A DNA stretch of 64,000 nt from Rubrobacter taiwanensis (lineage in GTDB: Bacteria; Actinomycetota; Rubrobacteria; Rubrobacterales; Rubrobacteraceae), in contig NZ_SKBU01000020.1 of NCBI RefSeq assembly GCF_004337705.1, positions 1-64,000 of the forward strand. Direction: 5' to 3'. The notes under the pieces are model-generated. The model made no database searches and was not told where the DNA came from. It saw only the letters and a program-made list of their open reading frames with translations. Below, in pieces: positions 52,941-60,912 of the stretch. The translations under genes were made by a program, and so were the position numbers. How positions within the stretch are numbered: the first letter of the stretch is position 1; each line of letters begins with the position of its first letter.

Positions 52941-53569
52941 CGCGGCCAGCGAAGGTCCGTAGGGGGTTTTGTGCCCCTCAGGTAATCCTCCGGCGGGAAC
53001 TCCCCGTCCGTCCAGCGGCGCCCCGCTCCCTCCGTGAGCGCCGCGAGGTCTATGATCCGGCCCAGAATGCGCAGGCAGAAGCCTCTCATCACCTCGTCCG
53101 GATCGCCGAGGTGTCCCCGCGAGCGGATGACGAAGAGCCCGTCCGTCTTCCACACCCCGTCCCGGTAGACGGCGAAGATCTGGCACGGCCTCTCCCCCGC
53201 CGCGCTCGACCACCCGAGTACCCTGGCAGAGTAGCCGCCGGGATGCTCGGGCCAGCCGGAGAGCTCTTCGTGCATCAGGGTCTCCTCCGTTTCGGCCGCG
53301 GCCCCCGGAACGAGTCCGAAGAGGGCCGAGCTCTCCATCCCCGGCCGCACCGCAACCTCCACCCTCAGCGCGTCCCCGACGCGCTCAGTCCTCAGGCCGT
53401 CGAACCCCGCCCGGCGCGCCAGAGTGGCCGTATACTCCAGCCCGCCGAAGAGGCGTCCGGCGAACCGGCGGGCGGCGCGCTCCACCTCACCCACCAGCCG
53501 CACCGTCTCGTCGGCCGCCCGCCGGTAGCGCCGGAGCCGGGCCAGGGCGTTCTCCTCGAAGCTCGCCAT
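52937..53569 (-). CDS. Hypothetical protein
   Basis: 210 residues: a helical N terminus (ENALARLRRYRRAADETVRLVGEVERAARRFA) and a mixed C-terminal domain (EETLMHEELSGWPEHPGGYSARVLGW; CQIFAVYRDGVWKTDGLFVIRSRGHLGDPDEVMRGFCLRILGRIID). ATG 53569 follows GGGGAG. It lies one base after the SDR gene stop on the same strand and overlaps the winged-helix gene by four bases, tail to tail. No family recognised. Confidence 0.65.
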   Translation of the reverse strand: MASFEENALARLRRYRRAADETVRLVGEVERAARRFAGRLFGGLEYTATLARRAGFDGLRTERVGDALRVEVAVRPGMESSALFGLVPGAAAETEETLMHEELSGWPEHPGGYSARVLGWSSAAGERPCQIFAVYRDGVWKTDGLFVIRSRGHLGDPDEVMRGFCLRILGRIIDLAALTEGAGRRWTDGEFPPEDYLRGTKPPTDLRWPR

Positions 53570-53570
53570 C

Positions 53571-54356
53571 CTAGCTCCCCACCCACCGCTCAAGGGCGCG
53601 GTCGGCCGGTCCCGGCGCGAGCGTCGCCAGCGCGACGAAGAGGCGGTCGTAGAGCGTCACGTAGGCGTCCCGCTCCCGGCGCTCGATCGCGCGCACTATC
53701 CTTTCGGCCACCTTCTCCGGAGGAACTCCCCGCGGCCGCCAGCCCCTCTTCTCGTCCCCGGTGCGCAGGGAGTTCTCGGAGAATCGGGTGCGGGTGGTGC
53801 CGGGGTAGACGGTGGTGACCGCTATCCCCCGGCCGGCGAGCTCGACCCGCAGGGCGTCAGATACGGCGTTCAGGGCGAACTTGGCGGCGCAGTATCCACC
53901 CCGCTTGGGGATCGAGCGCTTCCCGATCACGGACGAGACGTTTACTATGCTGCCGCCCGGGCGCATGTGCGGCAGCGCGGCCTGGATGCAGCTCACCGCC
54001 CCGAAGAGGTTCACGTCGAAGACGTAGCGGAGGTCCTCCATCCGCAGCTCGCCGATCCTGCCCGAGAGCCCCACCCCGGCGTTGTTTACGAGGATGTCCA
54101 GCCGCCCGAACCGCTCCACCGTCCTCTCCGCCAGCTCCCGGGCCGCTCCCGCGCGGGAGAGGTCCGCCGGAACCACCAGCGCCTCGCCGCCCGCGGCCAG
54201 AACCTCGCGCTCCGCAAATCGGAGCCTCTCCTCGTCGCGTGCGGAGAGGACCACCGCCGCGCCCCGGCGGGAGAGGGCGAGCGCCGTCGCCTCCCCGATC
54301 CCGCTCGAAGCCCCCGTGATGACCGCCACCCTGCCTCTGAAGCCGCTCTCCGTCAC
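53571..54356 (-). CDS. Short-chain dehydrogenase/reductase
   Basis: 261 residues, classical SDR: the cofactor loop VITGASSGIGEATA, an early basic residue after beta-2 (SARDEERL, suggesting NADP(H)), NNAG, the catalytic Ser in NVSSVIGKRS and Y-C-A-A-K (YxxxK). The C-terminal extension is typical of DltE/SDR-type membrane-associated oxidoreductases. The substrate is unknown. GTG 54356 sits eight bases after TATCAT without a ribosome site (leaderless). Confidence 0.9.
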   Translation of the reverse strand: MTESGFRGRVAVITGASSGIGEATALALSRRGAAVVLSARDEERLRFAEREVLAAGGEALVVPADLSRAGAARELAERTVERFGRLDILVNNAGVGLSGRIGELRMEDLRYVFDVNLFGAVSCIQAALPHMRPGGSIVNVSSVIGKRSIPKRGGYCAAKFALNAVSDALRVELAGRGIAVTTVYPGTTRTRFSENSLRTGDEKRGWRPRGVPPEKVAERIVRAIERRERDAYVTLYDRLFVALATLAPGPADRALERWVGS

Positions 54357-54364
54357 AACCGTCC

Positions 54365-54410
54365 ATGATAGCAAGCCGGGACCGCCTGAAGGAGCGCCAT
54401 ACTTTACACT
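54365..54410. promoter_or_regulatory. Divergent leaderless promoters (SDR / CoaC-like flavoprotein)
   Basis: The minus-strand -10 TATCAT (54370-54365) lies eight bases from GTG 54356. The plus-strand -10 TACACT (54405-54410) lies seven bases from GTG 54418. Neither gene has a Shine-Dalgarno. Confidence 0.6.
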
Positions 54411-54417
54411 TACGGGC

Positions 54418-54966
54418 GTGGAGGCGAAGAAGATACTCGTCGGGGTGACGGGCGGTATAGCCGCCTACAAGGCTCCGAACGTCATCCGGCGGCTGCGCGA
54501 ACGGGGATGCGGGGTGAAGGTGATCGCCACAGAGGCCGCCCTCCGCTTCATACCCGAGGAGACCCTCGCGATAGCGGCCGGAGGGCCCATCCACACCGAG
54601 CGCACCTGGTGGGAGGAGTCCGGCAGGATCGAGCACATCACCCTGGCACGCTGGGCGGACTTGCTGCTCGTCGCCCCGGCGACCGCGGACGCGCTGGCGC
54701 GGGCCGCGATCGGGCTCGGAGACGACCTGCTCTCCGCGACCATCCTGGCCGGGGTCAGAAAGGTGCTCTGGGCCCCGGCGATGAACACCGAGATGTGGTT
54801 CCACCCCGCGACCCGGCGCAACCTGAAGACCCTGAAGTCCTGGGGCCATCAGTTCGTCGGCCCGGCCGAGGGCGCGCTGGCTTCGGAAGAAGAAGGCACC
54901 GGTCCGGGGCGTCTGGCAGCGGAAGAAGAGATTTTGGAAGCGGTAAAGAGAGCCCTGGCCTCCTGA
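54418..54966 (+). CDS. CoaC-like flavoprotein (phosphopantothenoylcysteine decarboxylase-type)
   Basis: 182 residues, the flavoprotein half of CoaBC/Dfp only. Seen: KILVGVTGGIAAYKAPNVIRRL (FMN phosphate loop), HITLARWADLLLVAPATADALARAAIG (active-site His in the decarboxylase style), the PAMNTEMW substrate loop and VGPAEGALASEEEGTGR-like PE-x-GxLA region. The synthetase half (CoaB) is missing, so either coaB is elsewhere or this is a related flavin decarboxylase such as the EpiD/Dfp-like group. GTG 54418 is leaderless. Confidence 0.85.
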   Translation: MEAKKILVGVTGGIAAYKAPNVIRRLRERGCGVKVIATEAALRFIPEETLAIAAGGPIHTERTWWEESGRIEHITLARWADLLLVAPATADALARAAIGLGDDLLSATILAGVRKVLWAPAMNTEMWFHPATRRNLKTLKSWGHQFVGPAEGALASEEEGTGPGRLAAEEEILEAVKRALAS

Positions 54967-54992
54967 ACTGGCCGGACGCCCGCCCGCAGTGG

Positions 54993-54998
54993 TACAAT
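54993..54998 (+). promoter_or_regulatory. -10 box for tRNA-Gly
   Basis: TACAAT lies 11 bases before the mature tRNA 5' end, consistent with a short precursor leader. Confidence 0.5.
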
Positions 54999-55009
54999 AG
55001 AGGCCGGTT

Positions 55010-55082
55010 GCGGACGTAGCTCAGTTGGTAGAGCGCCAGCTTCCCAAGCTGGAGGTCGCGGGTTCGAAGCCCGTCGTCCGCT
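55010..55082 (+). tRNA. tRNA-Gly (anticodon CCC)
   Basis: 73 nt. The acceptor GCGGACG pairs with CGTCCGC, the discriminator is T, the D arm is GCTCAGTTGGTAGAGC, the anticodon loop TTCCCAA has CCC at 55043-55045, and the T arm GCGGGTTCGAAGCCCGT is canonical. CCA is not encoded. A TCTCTTTTCTT tract follows, a likely transcription end. Confidence 0.95.
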
Positions 55083-55103
55083 CTCTTTTCTTGCTGAGGC
55101 CCT

Positions 55104-55886
55104 CTACTCTCCGTTCCTGCGGCCCCGGATCTTGCGCATCAACCACTTGGCCGGGTCGTAGTAATCCCCGACGACCCGTTCCTTGAGCGGGATGATGGAG
55201 TTGTCCGTGATGTTGATGTGCTCCGGGCAGACCTCGGTACAGCACTTGGTGATGTTGCAGAATCCAATGCCGCCCCGGCCCTCCTTGAGGTACTCCGTCC
55301 GGTGGCCGGTGTCCATCGGGTGCATCTCGAGGCTCTGGATCTTGGCGAAGAACCGCGGGCCGGCGAACGCCGGGTGCTTGTGATGGCTGCGCAGCACGTG
55401 GCACACGTCCTGGCAGAGGAAGCACTCGATGCACCGCTTGGGCTCATATAGCCTCTCTACGTCCTCCTCGTACATGGTGAACGGGGCCTTCTCCGCCGGC
55501 TTGAACTCCGGTATGGAGCGGGCGACCTCGTAGTTCCAGGAGACGTCGGTGACGAGGTCCTTGATCAGGGGGAACGCCCGCATGGGGCTCACCCTTATCT
55601 CCTCGCCCTCGTAGTCGTCCACCCGGGTCTTACACAGCAGCTTGGGCCGGCCGTTCACCTCGCCGCCGCAGGAGCCGCAGTGCGCGGCCTTGCAATTCCA
55701 GCGTACGGCCAGATCGGGGGAGATGTGAGCCTGGACGTAGAGGACGGCGTCCAGTACCACCATTCCCTCCACCAGCGGTACATCGTACTCCACGAACTCA
55801 CCGCCCTCGGCGTCGCCCCGGTAGATGTTTATCCTCACCGTCTTCTGCGTCTCGGGGCTCGCGCCCCGGTGCTGGCTGCTCTCCAT
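55104..55886 (-). CDS. sdhB: Succinate dehydrogenase/fumarate reductase iron-sulfur subunit
   Basis: 260 residues. The [2Fe-2S] ligands lie in HCGSCGGEVNGRPKLLCKT, and the [4Fe-4S]/[3Fe-4S] clusters in CIECFLCQDVCHV and CNITKCCTEVCPEHI. It passes electrons from SdhA to the membrane anchor quinone site. ATG 55886 lies immediately after the sdhA stop. Confidence 0.96.
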   Translation of the reverse strand: MESSQHRGASPETQKTVRINIYRGDAEGGEFVEYDVPLVEGMVVLDAVLYVQAHISPDLAVRWNCKAAHCGSCGGEVNGRPKLLCKTRVDDYEGEEIRVSPMRAFPLIKDLVTDVSWNYEVARSIPEFKPAEKAPFTMYEEDVERLYEPKRCIECFLCQDVCHVLRSHHKHPAFAGPRFFAKIQSLEMHPMDTGHRTEYLKEGRGGIGFCNITKCCTEVCPEHINITDNSIIPLKERVVGDYYDPAKWLMRKIRGRRNGE

Positions 55887-57608
55887 TCAGTCCTCCTCAA
55901 AAAGCCGGGAGAGATGTTCCGGCATGGGCTCTATCTCACGGGTCGTGATCTCGACCTCTCCGTCGCTCCCCTTGCGGGCGACGAAGTTCACCTTTCCGAG
56001 CTCCTCGTCCAGCCCCTCATGATCCAGCCGCCACTGCGCCCCGCGCTGCTCGCGGCGCTCCAGCGCGGACATGAGGATGATCTCCGAAACCTGGAGCATG
56101 AAGTGGATGTCCAGCGCGGTGTGCCAGCCGGGGTTGTACATCCGCGAACCCTCGATGCGTACCCCCGGCGCGCGCTCCTTGAGCGCCCGCACCTTTTCCA
56201 GCCCCTCCCGGAGCGACTCCTCGGTGCGCATGATGCTGGCGTGCTCCTGCATGATCTCCTGCAGCTCGGACTGGATGGCGTACGGGCTCTCGCCGCCCTC
56301 CGGGTTCTCGAAGGGCCTTAAGACCCGCTCCTTCTCCTGCCGGATCTGGTCCTCGTCCACCTCCAGCGAGTAGCCGTTGGCCTTGACGTACTCCGAGGCC
56401 CCGATCCCGGCCCGCCGGCCGAAGACGAGCAGGTCCGAGAGCGAGTTCCCGCCGAGCCGGTTGGCCCCGTGCAGCCCGCCGGCGACCTCACCGGCGGCGA
56501 AGAGCCCGGGAACCGTGGTCGCCCCGGTCTCGGCCTCCACCCGGACCCCGCCCATCGTGTAGTGGATGGTCGGGTAGACCTCCATCGGCTCCCTGGTTAT
56601 GTCCACGTCCGCCAGCTTGAGGAACTGCTCGTACATGGTGGGGAGCTTCTTCTTTATCTTCTCGGGCCCCAGATGTGTTATGTCCAGATAGACGCCGCCG
56701 TGCTCGCTGCCGCGGCCCTGCTCGACCTCGGTGTAGTTGGCGCGGGCCACGACGTCGCGCGAGGAGAGCTCCATCTTCTCGGGGTCGTAGCGCTCCATGT
56801 AGCGCTCGCCCCTGGAGTTCTTGAGAATCCCGCCCTCGCCGCGAACCCCCTCGGTGACGAGTATGCCCCGCACCCCGGGCGGCCATACCATGCCCGTGGG
56901 GTGGAACTGCACCATCTCCATGTCCACAAGCTCGGCTCCGGCCTCGTAGGCCAGTATCACGCCGTCGCCGGTCCCCTCCCAGGAGTTGGAGGTCACCTTG
57001 TAGATCCGGCCCCACCCCCCGGTGGCCATGATCACGGCCGGGGCCTTGAAGTGAACGAAGCGCCCGGTCTCCCGCACGTAGCCGAGAGCCCCGACCACCC
57101 GCTCGCCGTCCTTCAGGAGCCTCGTGATTGTGGTCTCCATGTAGACCTCAGCCCCGGTGTGCAGCACCTTGTCTTGCAGCGTCCGGATCAGCTCCAGCCC
57201 CGTGCGGTCCCCGACGTGACAGAGCCGGCGGTAGGTGTGCGCGCCGAACGGACGCTGCATGATCCTGCCGTCCGGCGTGCGGTCGAAGAGACCGCCCCAC
57301 TCCTCAAGCTCGTAGACCCGGTCGGGAGCCTCCTTGGCGAATATCTCAGCCATCCGCCAGTTGTTGATGAACTTCCCGCTCTTCATCGTGTCCTTGAAGT
57401 GGGTCTCCCAGCTGTCGTCCGGGTCCACGTTACCCATGGCCGCCGCGATCCCACCCTCGGCCATGATCGTGTGCGCCTTGCCCAGCAGCGACTTGCAGAC
57501 GATCCCGACCGAAAGCCCCCGCTCGGCAGCCTCGATCGCCGCCCGCAGACCGGCCCCGCCGGCCCCGATCACCAGGATGTCGTGCTCAACCGTGTCGTGC
57601 CTCTCCAT
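55887..57608 (-). CDS. sdhA: Succinate dehydrogenase/fumarate reductase flavoprotein subunit
   Basis: 573 residues. The FAD Rossmann loop is GAGGAGLRAAIEAAERG, and the covalent-FAD His lies in GKAHTIMAEGGIAA. Catalytic region residues are in QFHPTGMVWPPGVRGILVTEGVRGEGG, with the C-terminal helical domain and VRIEGSRMYNPGWHTALDI. It oxidises succinate to fumarate in the TCA cycle. ATG 57608 has GAGG eight bases ahead; the TTG two codons earlier is too close to it. Confidence 0.96.
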   Translation of the reverse strand: MERHDTVEHDILVIGAGGAGLRAAIEAAERGLSVGIVCKSLLGKAHTIMAEGGIAAAMGNVDPDDSWETHFKDTMKSGKFINNWRMAEIFAKEAPDRVYELEEWGGLFDRTPDGRIMQRPFGAHTYRRLCHVGDRTGLELIRTLQDKVLHTGAEVYMETTITRLLKDGERVVGALGYVRETGRFVHFKAPAVIMATGGWGRIYKVTSNSWEGTGDGVILAYEAGAELVDMEMVQFHPTGMVWPPGVRGILVTEGVRGEGGILKNSRGERYMERYDPEKMELSSRDVVARANYTEVEQGRGSEHGGVYLDITHLGPEKIKKKLPTMYEQFLKLADVDITREPMEVYPTIHYTMGGVRVEAETGATTVPGLFAAGEVAGGLHGANRLGGNSLSDLLVFGRRAGIGASEYVKANGYSLEVDEDQIRQEKERVLRPFENPEGGESPYAIQSELQEIMQEHASIMRTEESLREGLEKVRALKERAPGVRIEGSRMYNPGWHTALDIHFMLQVSEIILMSALERREQRGAQWRLDHEGLDEELGKVNFVARKGSDGEVEITTREIEPMPEHLSRLFEED

Positions 57609-57618
57609 GCTCAAAACC

Positions 57619-58395
57619 TCAGATCCGGAAGAGTATCGGGTCGCTTATGATCTGGGCTATGACCAACCTCAGGTAGATGTCCGCGAACACCACCGAGAAC
57701 AGGCTGGCCCAGGCCCAGGTCGCGTGCCGGGCGTTCAGCTTGCTGACCCCCTTGTAGAGCTTGCGCAGCGCACCGCCGCCCTTAAAGCAAGAGTAGCAAT
57801 CCAGCCGGCCTCCGATCAGATGCCTGAATGAGTGACAGCCGAAGGTGTATCCGCCGAGCAGGATCGCGTTGATCAGCAGGATCAGAGCCCCCAGCGGCAG
57901 CGCGAACCCGCCATCCACCGGGAACATCGCCAAGACCGCCTCTATGGCGAGAAACGTGACGATTATGATCGAACCGTAGAAGAAGTAGCGGTGAATGTTG
58001 TTGAAGATCCAGGGCGCGGCCCGCTCGCCCCGGTAGCTCTCGGGCTCGCGGGGCTCCTTTCTCTGAGCATCGTCCGAGCATGCCGGAGGGTCCCAGAAGA
58101 AGGCCCGGTAGTATGCCTTGCGGTAGTAGTAGCAGGTTGCCCGGAAGCCGAGCGGAATCCACAGGATGAAGACCGCCGGCGAGAGCCACTCCCACGGGCT
58201 GGGTATGTAGGGCGAGTAGAAGGGTGACAGGTAGTTTATACCTTCAGGGGTCTGGTACGTCGCAGCGTGCGACTGAAAGAACACCACCCACAGCGAGTAG
58301 AAGGTGAACAGCGTGAGCGCCGTGACGATGGCTATCGGACCGGCCCACCACGGCAACCGCCGGTTGATGGCCGATGTGATGGCTGCCAGACTCAA
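57619..58395 (-). CDS. sdhC: Succinate dehydrogenase membrane anchor (SdhC-like, large single subunit)
   Basis: 258 residues, five to six membrane helices with several His in helices (IHRYFFYGS, GCHSFRHLIGGRLD, NARHATWAW) that can hold heme b and the quinone site. It replaces separate SdhC and SdhD subunits, as in the actinobacterial Sdh1-like type. TTG 58395 is the only plausible start (the frame above it is closed), coupled to a tiny upstream ORF. First gene of sdhCAB. Confidence 0.85.
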   Translation of the reverse strand: MSLAAITSAINRRLPWWAGPIAIVTALTLFTFYSLWVVFFQSHAATYQTPEGINYLSPFYSPYIPSPWEWLSPAVFILWIPLGFRATCYYYRKAYYRAFFWDPPACSDDAQRKEPREPESYRGERAAPWIFNNIHRYFFYGSIIIVTFLAIEAVLAMFPVDGGFALPLGALILLINAILLGGYTFGCHSFRHLIGGRLDCYSCFKGGGALRKLYKGVSKLNARHATWAWASLFSVVFADIYLRLVIAQIISDPILFRI

Positions 58396-58427
58396 ACCGG
58401 ATCACGCTCCCTCGATGCCTCTCCCAT
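58392..58427 (-). CDS. Possible 11-residue leader ORF before sdhC
   Basis: ATG 58427 has a strong ribosome site (GAGAGAGGTG) about six bases ahead and encodes MGEASRERDPV. Its TGA overlaps the TTG start of sdhC (TTGA), so ribosomes finishing it could restart on sdhC. The rest of 58428-58537 holds no clear gene; the promoter of the operon should lie there but no convincing boxes stand out. Confidence 0.35.
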   Translation of the reverse strand: MGEASRERDPV

Positions 58428-58537
58428 AGAACGCACCTCTCTCCCTCGGGGAAGATTCCTCGACGATAGTGAAGAATAAACCACCCGCACCCCTAACGCT
58501 GTGAAAAGTTTCTGCGGAGCCCTCTCAAAAGAGAAAG

Positions 58538-58957
58538 CGCCCGGCCGCCCCGTAAGCCGGATTCTGTTCTATCCCGCCATCCATCTCCGGGAGGCCGTCC
58601 CCCCGGGCCTCTCTGAGAGAGGCCGCGCCTACCAGTCCGGAATCTTCCGGACAATTTGGCTTGCTCGCACCGGTAGTTTACCTGGCCGGTCCCTCACGGG
58701 ATACCGCCGGTGGGCTCTTACCCCACCCTTTCACCCATCACCTGTGCCCAGGGAAACTCCCCCGGGCCATCGGCTGGTCTACTCTCTGTTGCACTTGACG
58801 TGGCGGCGGGCTTGCGCCACACCGCCCCTCAGGTTGTTAGCCTGAGCGGCCTTTCCGGACCCGGATGTCTCCACCCGGGCCCTCGCGAGTCCGGACTTTC
58901 CTCTGCACCCGCCGGAGGCGGGCACAGCGGCGGGCCGGACGGCCGGGCGTTTTCCAT
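58538..58957 (-). ncRNA. rnpB: RNase P RNA, class A
   Basis: About 412-420 nt on the minus strand. The two ends pair perfectly over ten bases (58940-58949 with 58538-58547), forming P1. Universal elements are present: GAGGAAAGTCCGGACTC near the 5' end, AGTGCAACAGAGAGTAGACC, the GGTGAAAGGGTGGGGTAAGAGCCCACC block (P10-P12 side), GGTAAACTACCGGTG, and the 3' terminal AGAATCCGGCTTAC. The RNA matures tRNA 5' ends, and the gene's own -10 is visible. Confidence 0.96.
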
Positions 58958-58963
58958 CCCCTG

Positions 58964-58969
58964 ATTATA
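58964..58969 (-). promoter_or_regulatory. -10 box of rnpB
   Basis: A perfect TATAAT on the minus strand, about seven bases from the expected RNA 5' end. It lies 10-15 bases downstream of the stop codon of the neighbouring gene, whose 3' end would contain the -35. Confidence 0.7.
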
Positions 58970-58978
58970 CCGCGCGAT

Positions 58979-59332
58979 CTACTTGCGGCGGAGTAAGACG
59001 ATGCGTCTTGGGGTTACGTGAACCTCCACCTCCCGCACCCTCTCCCAGCGGCGAGTCCAGTAAGGATCCTCCTGCACCTCGGGATCGAACCACACCCCCC
59101 ACCGCCCCTCCTCACAGTCCAGAACCCCCTCGTAGGAACTGTACTCCTTCGGATCGTGCAGCGCCGAACCGGCATCCCTGCGGTAGATCCCATTGCGCGA
59201 CCGGAAAGACTGCACAGAGGACGCACTCGTCCCCAACGCACTGGCTATCCACTCGTCGCTCTTCCCCTCCTCTACCCAGCGCCGGATGTCGTCTACGAAC
59301 TTCCTGAGCGAAACCCTCTGGTTTATTCCCAT
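58979..59332 (-). CDS. Hypothetical protein with helix-turn-helix-like segment
   Basis: 117 residues. The segment RKFVDDIRRWVEEGKSDEWIASALGTSASSVQSFRSRNGIYRR reads like an HTH that recognises sequence by a resolvase-type helix. The rest (GRWGVWFDPEVQEDPYWTRRW...) is a small beta domain. ATG 59332 follows GGAAGG. The gene stops ten bases before the rnpB -10 box. Confidence 0.6.
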   Translation of the reverse strand: MGINQRVSLRKFVDDIRRWVEEGKSDEWIASALGTSASSVQSFRSRNGIYRRDAGSALHDPKEYSSYEGVLDCEEGRWGVWFDPEVQEDPYWTRRWERVREVEVHVTPRRIVLLRRK

Positions 59333-59364
59333 AACCCTTCCACTTTCCACTAGCCTTACATCGC

Positions 59365-59370
59365 AGTATA
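59365..59370 (-). promoter_or_regulatory. -10 box of the HTH-like gene
   Basis: TATACT on the minus strand; a weak TGTAAA lies 17 bases upstream. The predicted leader is about 25 bases and includes the GGAAGG ribosome site. Confidence 0.45.
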
Positions 59371-59409
59371 TCCGGTCGCGGGGGTGATTTACAGGGCCGG
59401 GCGTAGATT

Positions 59410-59437
59410 TTGTCAGACAGGCATTATCTGGTATACA
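59410..59437 (+). promoter_or_regulatory. Promoter of the small membrane protein gene
   Basis: TTGTCA (59410-59415), 16 bases, TATACA (59432-59437). ATG 59449 lies 11 bases beyond, giving a leader of about five bases without a ribosome site. Confidence 0.6.
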
Positions 59438-59448
59438 TCTTGCGTGAC

Positions 59449-59733
59449 ATGGAGACGCTGATAGACATTCTAACGGAGATACTGCGGCTGATACCTTTAA
59501 TTCTGGCGTACTACATACCGGCGTTGCTGGCCTTCATCATCTGGCGGGAGCGCAGTCCTAACTACCGGATGAAGGCGGGTCTGATACTGGCTGTGGGGTT
59601 CGGGTTCATCATCTTCGTGAAGCTGCTCTTCCAGCCCGGCACACAGCTTGCGGCGCTGGCGCTGGTCTCCTCCGTTCAGATAGCGGCGGCGATGCTCTTC
59701 GCCTACCTGACGGTTTACCGGCTGGCCGATTAG
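59449..59733 (+). CDS. Small three-helix membrane protein
   Basis: 94 residues, almost all hydrophobic: LIPLILAYYIPALLAFIIW, MKAGLILAVGFGFIIFVKLLF and LAALALVSSVQIAAAMLFAYLTVY. ATG 59449 fits the strong promoter just ahead; an in-frame TTG at 59410 lies inside the -35 box. Stops four bases into the end of the NYN gene on the other strand. No family recognised. Confidence 0.65.
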   Translation: METLIDILTEILRLIPLILAYYIPALLAFIIWRERSPNYRMKAGLILAVGFGFIIFVKLLFQPGTQLAALALVSSVQIAAAMLFAYLTVYRLAD

Positions 59734-60899
59734 GGGTTCAGGGCCTCTTTCACGGCCTTCTGCCGCCGGTCCAGGCGGTAGAGCGTGATATCTGCTTTGG
59801 CTCCCTTGTAGGGCTTCTTGCGGGCCGGTTTGAGGTAGCCCTGCCGGAGCATGGCGTCTAGGACGCTGCGGATCTCCTCCCGCGAGAGCTCCAGCTCGCC
59901 GCGTTCGGTACGCTCGCGGATACTGCTGAAGATGTTCACGAAGGAGGCCGGGGTCTCCAGGTCGGCCACGCTCTTGCACACGATGCCGAACTCGTAGGGC
60001 GTGAGGTCGCTCAGCTCGAGCTCTCCGTTCGGTGAGGCGGGGGCCTCGGCGGACCTCTCCTTCCCGTTCCTCTTTGCGGGAGTCTTCTTCGGTTCCGCGG
60101 CGGGTCCGGGCTCTTCGGCCGGCGGGATCTTCTCGTCCGGCAGGTAGACGTGCAGTTCCAGGTCTTCGTCTACGGTATTGACCAGCCCCCGCTTTTCGGC
60201 TTCGACCACGAAGTCCTTGAACTTCTTGAAGCCGTGGTCGCGTTCGTCGAACGAGCCGAGCTGCACGATCATCTGCTGCTTGACCTGCCCCAGCACCCGG
60301 GTCTTGTCGCCCTTCTTGAGGGTTCTGACGGCGCGCACCAGTTCCTCGTACGGGTCCACCGCTTTCCTGGGCTTCTCGTCCCGAGCCGCGCGCTCCTCCT
60401 CCAGCAGCGAGGCGTAGGAGATGAACCGGTCGGCGGACTCGATGAGGTGGTAGGAGGTCGCCTCGGAGACCCCGATAACGACCACCTGCTTGCCCCGGCT
60501 CCTCAGCAGGTTCACAAGGGGTATGAAGTCCCCGTCGCCGGTCACCAGCACGTAGGTGTTCACCTGCGGGTGGTTGTGCAGGAAGTCCGAGCACTCCACC
60601 GCCAGCATCACATCTATGGAGTTGGTACGGCGCTTAGAGGCCCGGCCGCCCGGGAAGTACCGGGCGGAGATATAGCGCGGGGCTATGCCGTTGGAGTACA
60701 GGGTCGGTGGCGCCTCGCGGAAATCTCCGTCGGTCCAGTCGGCGTAGGCGGTAGCCGCCACGATGCGGCCGAACTCCCGGCTCTTCTCCAGAATCGCCGA
60801 GACGTTCGGCTTCGCCCCGTACTCATTCACCGTGGAGATGTAGATGTTCTCCCAGTCTATAAAGATCGCCAGGTCTTCGGAAAGGTTCTCTTTAGCCAT
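59730..60899 (-). CDS. NYN-domain (LabA/DUF88) ribonuclease-like protein with OST-HTH domain
   Basis: 389 residues. The NYN/PIN-like domain (1-165) has the acidic active-site set LAIFIDWENIYI, SIDVMLAVECSDFL and VLVTGDGDFIPLV. A middle OST-HTH/LOTUS-like domain follows (VRAVRTLKKGDKTRVLGQVKQQMIV ... GFKKFKDFVVEAEKRGLV). The C-terminal 80 residues form another helical/winged region after a disordered linker. NYN proteins cut RNA; OST-HTH domains bind RNA. ATG 60899 follows GAAGAAGAG. Confidence 0.85.
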   Translation of the reverse strand: MAKENLSEDLAIFIDWENIYISTVNEYGAKPNVSAILEKSREFGRIVAATAYADWTDGDFREAPPTLYSNGIAPRYISARYFPGGRASKRRTNSIDVMLAVECSDFLHNHPQVNTYVLVTGDGDFIPLVNLLRSRGKQVVVIGVSEATSYHLIESADRFISYASLLEEERAARDEKPRKAVDPYEELVRAVRTLKKGDKTRVLGQVKQQMIVQLGSFDERDHGFKKFKDFVVEAEKRGLVNTVDEDLELHVYLPDEKIPPAEEPGPAAEPKKTPAKRNGKERSAEAPASPNGELELSDLTPYEFGIVCKSVADLETPASFVNIFSSIRERTERGELELSREEIRSVLDAMLRQGYLKPARKKPYKGAKADITLYRLDRRQKAVKEALNP

Positions 60900-60912
60900 C
60901 TCTTCTTCGTCT

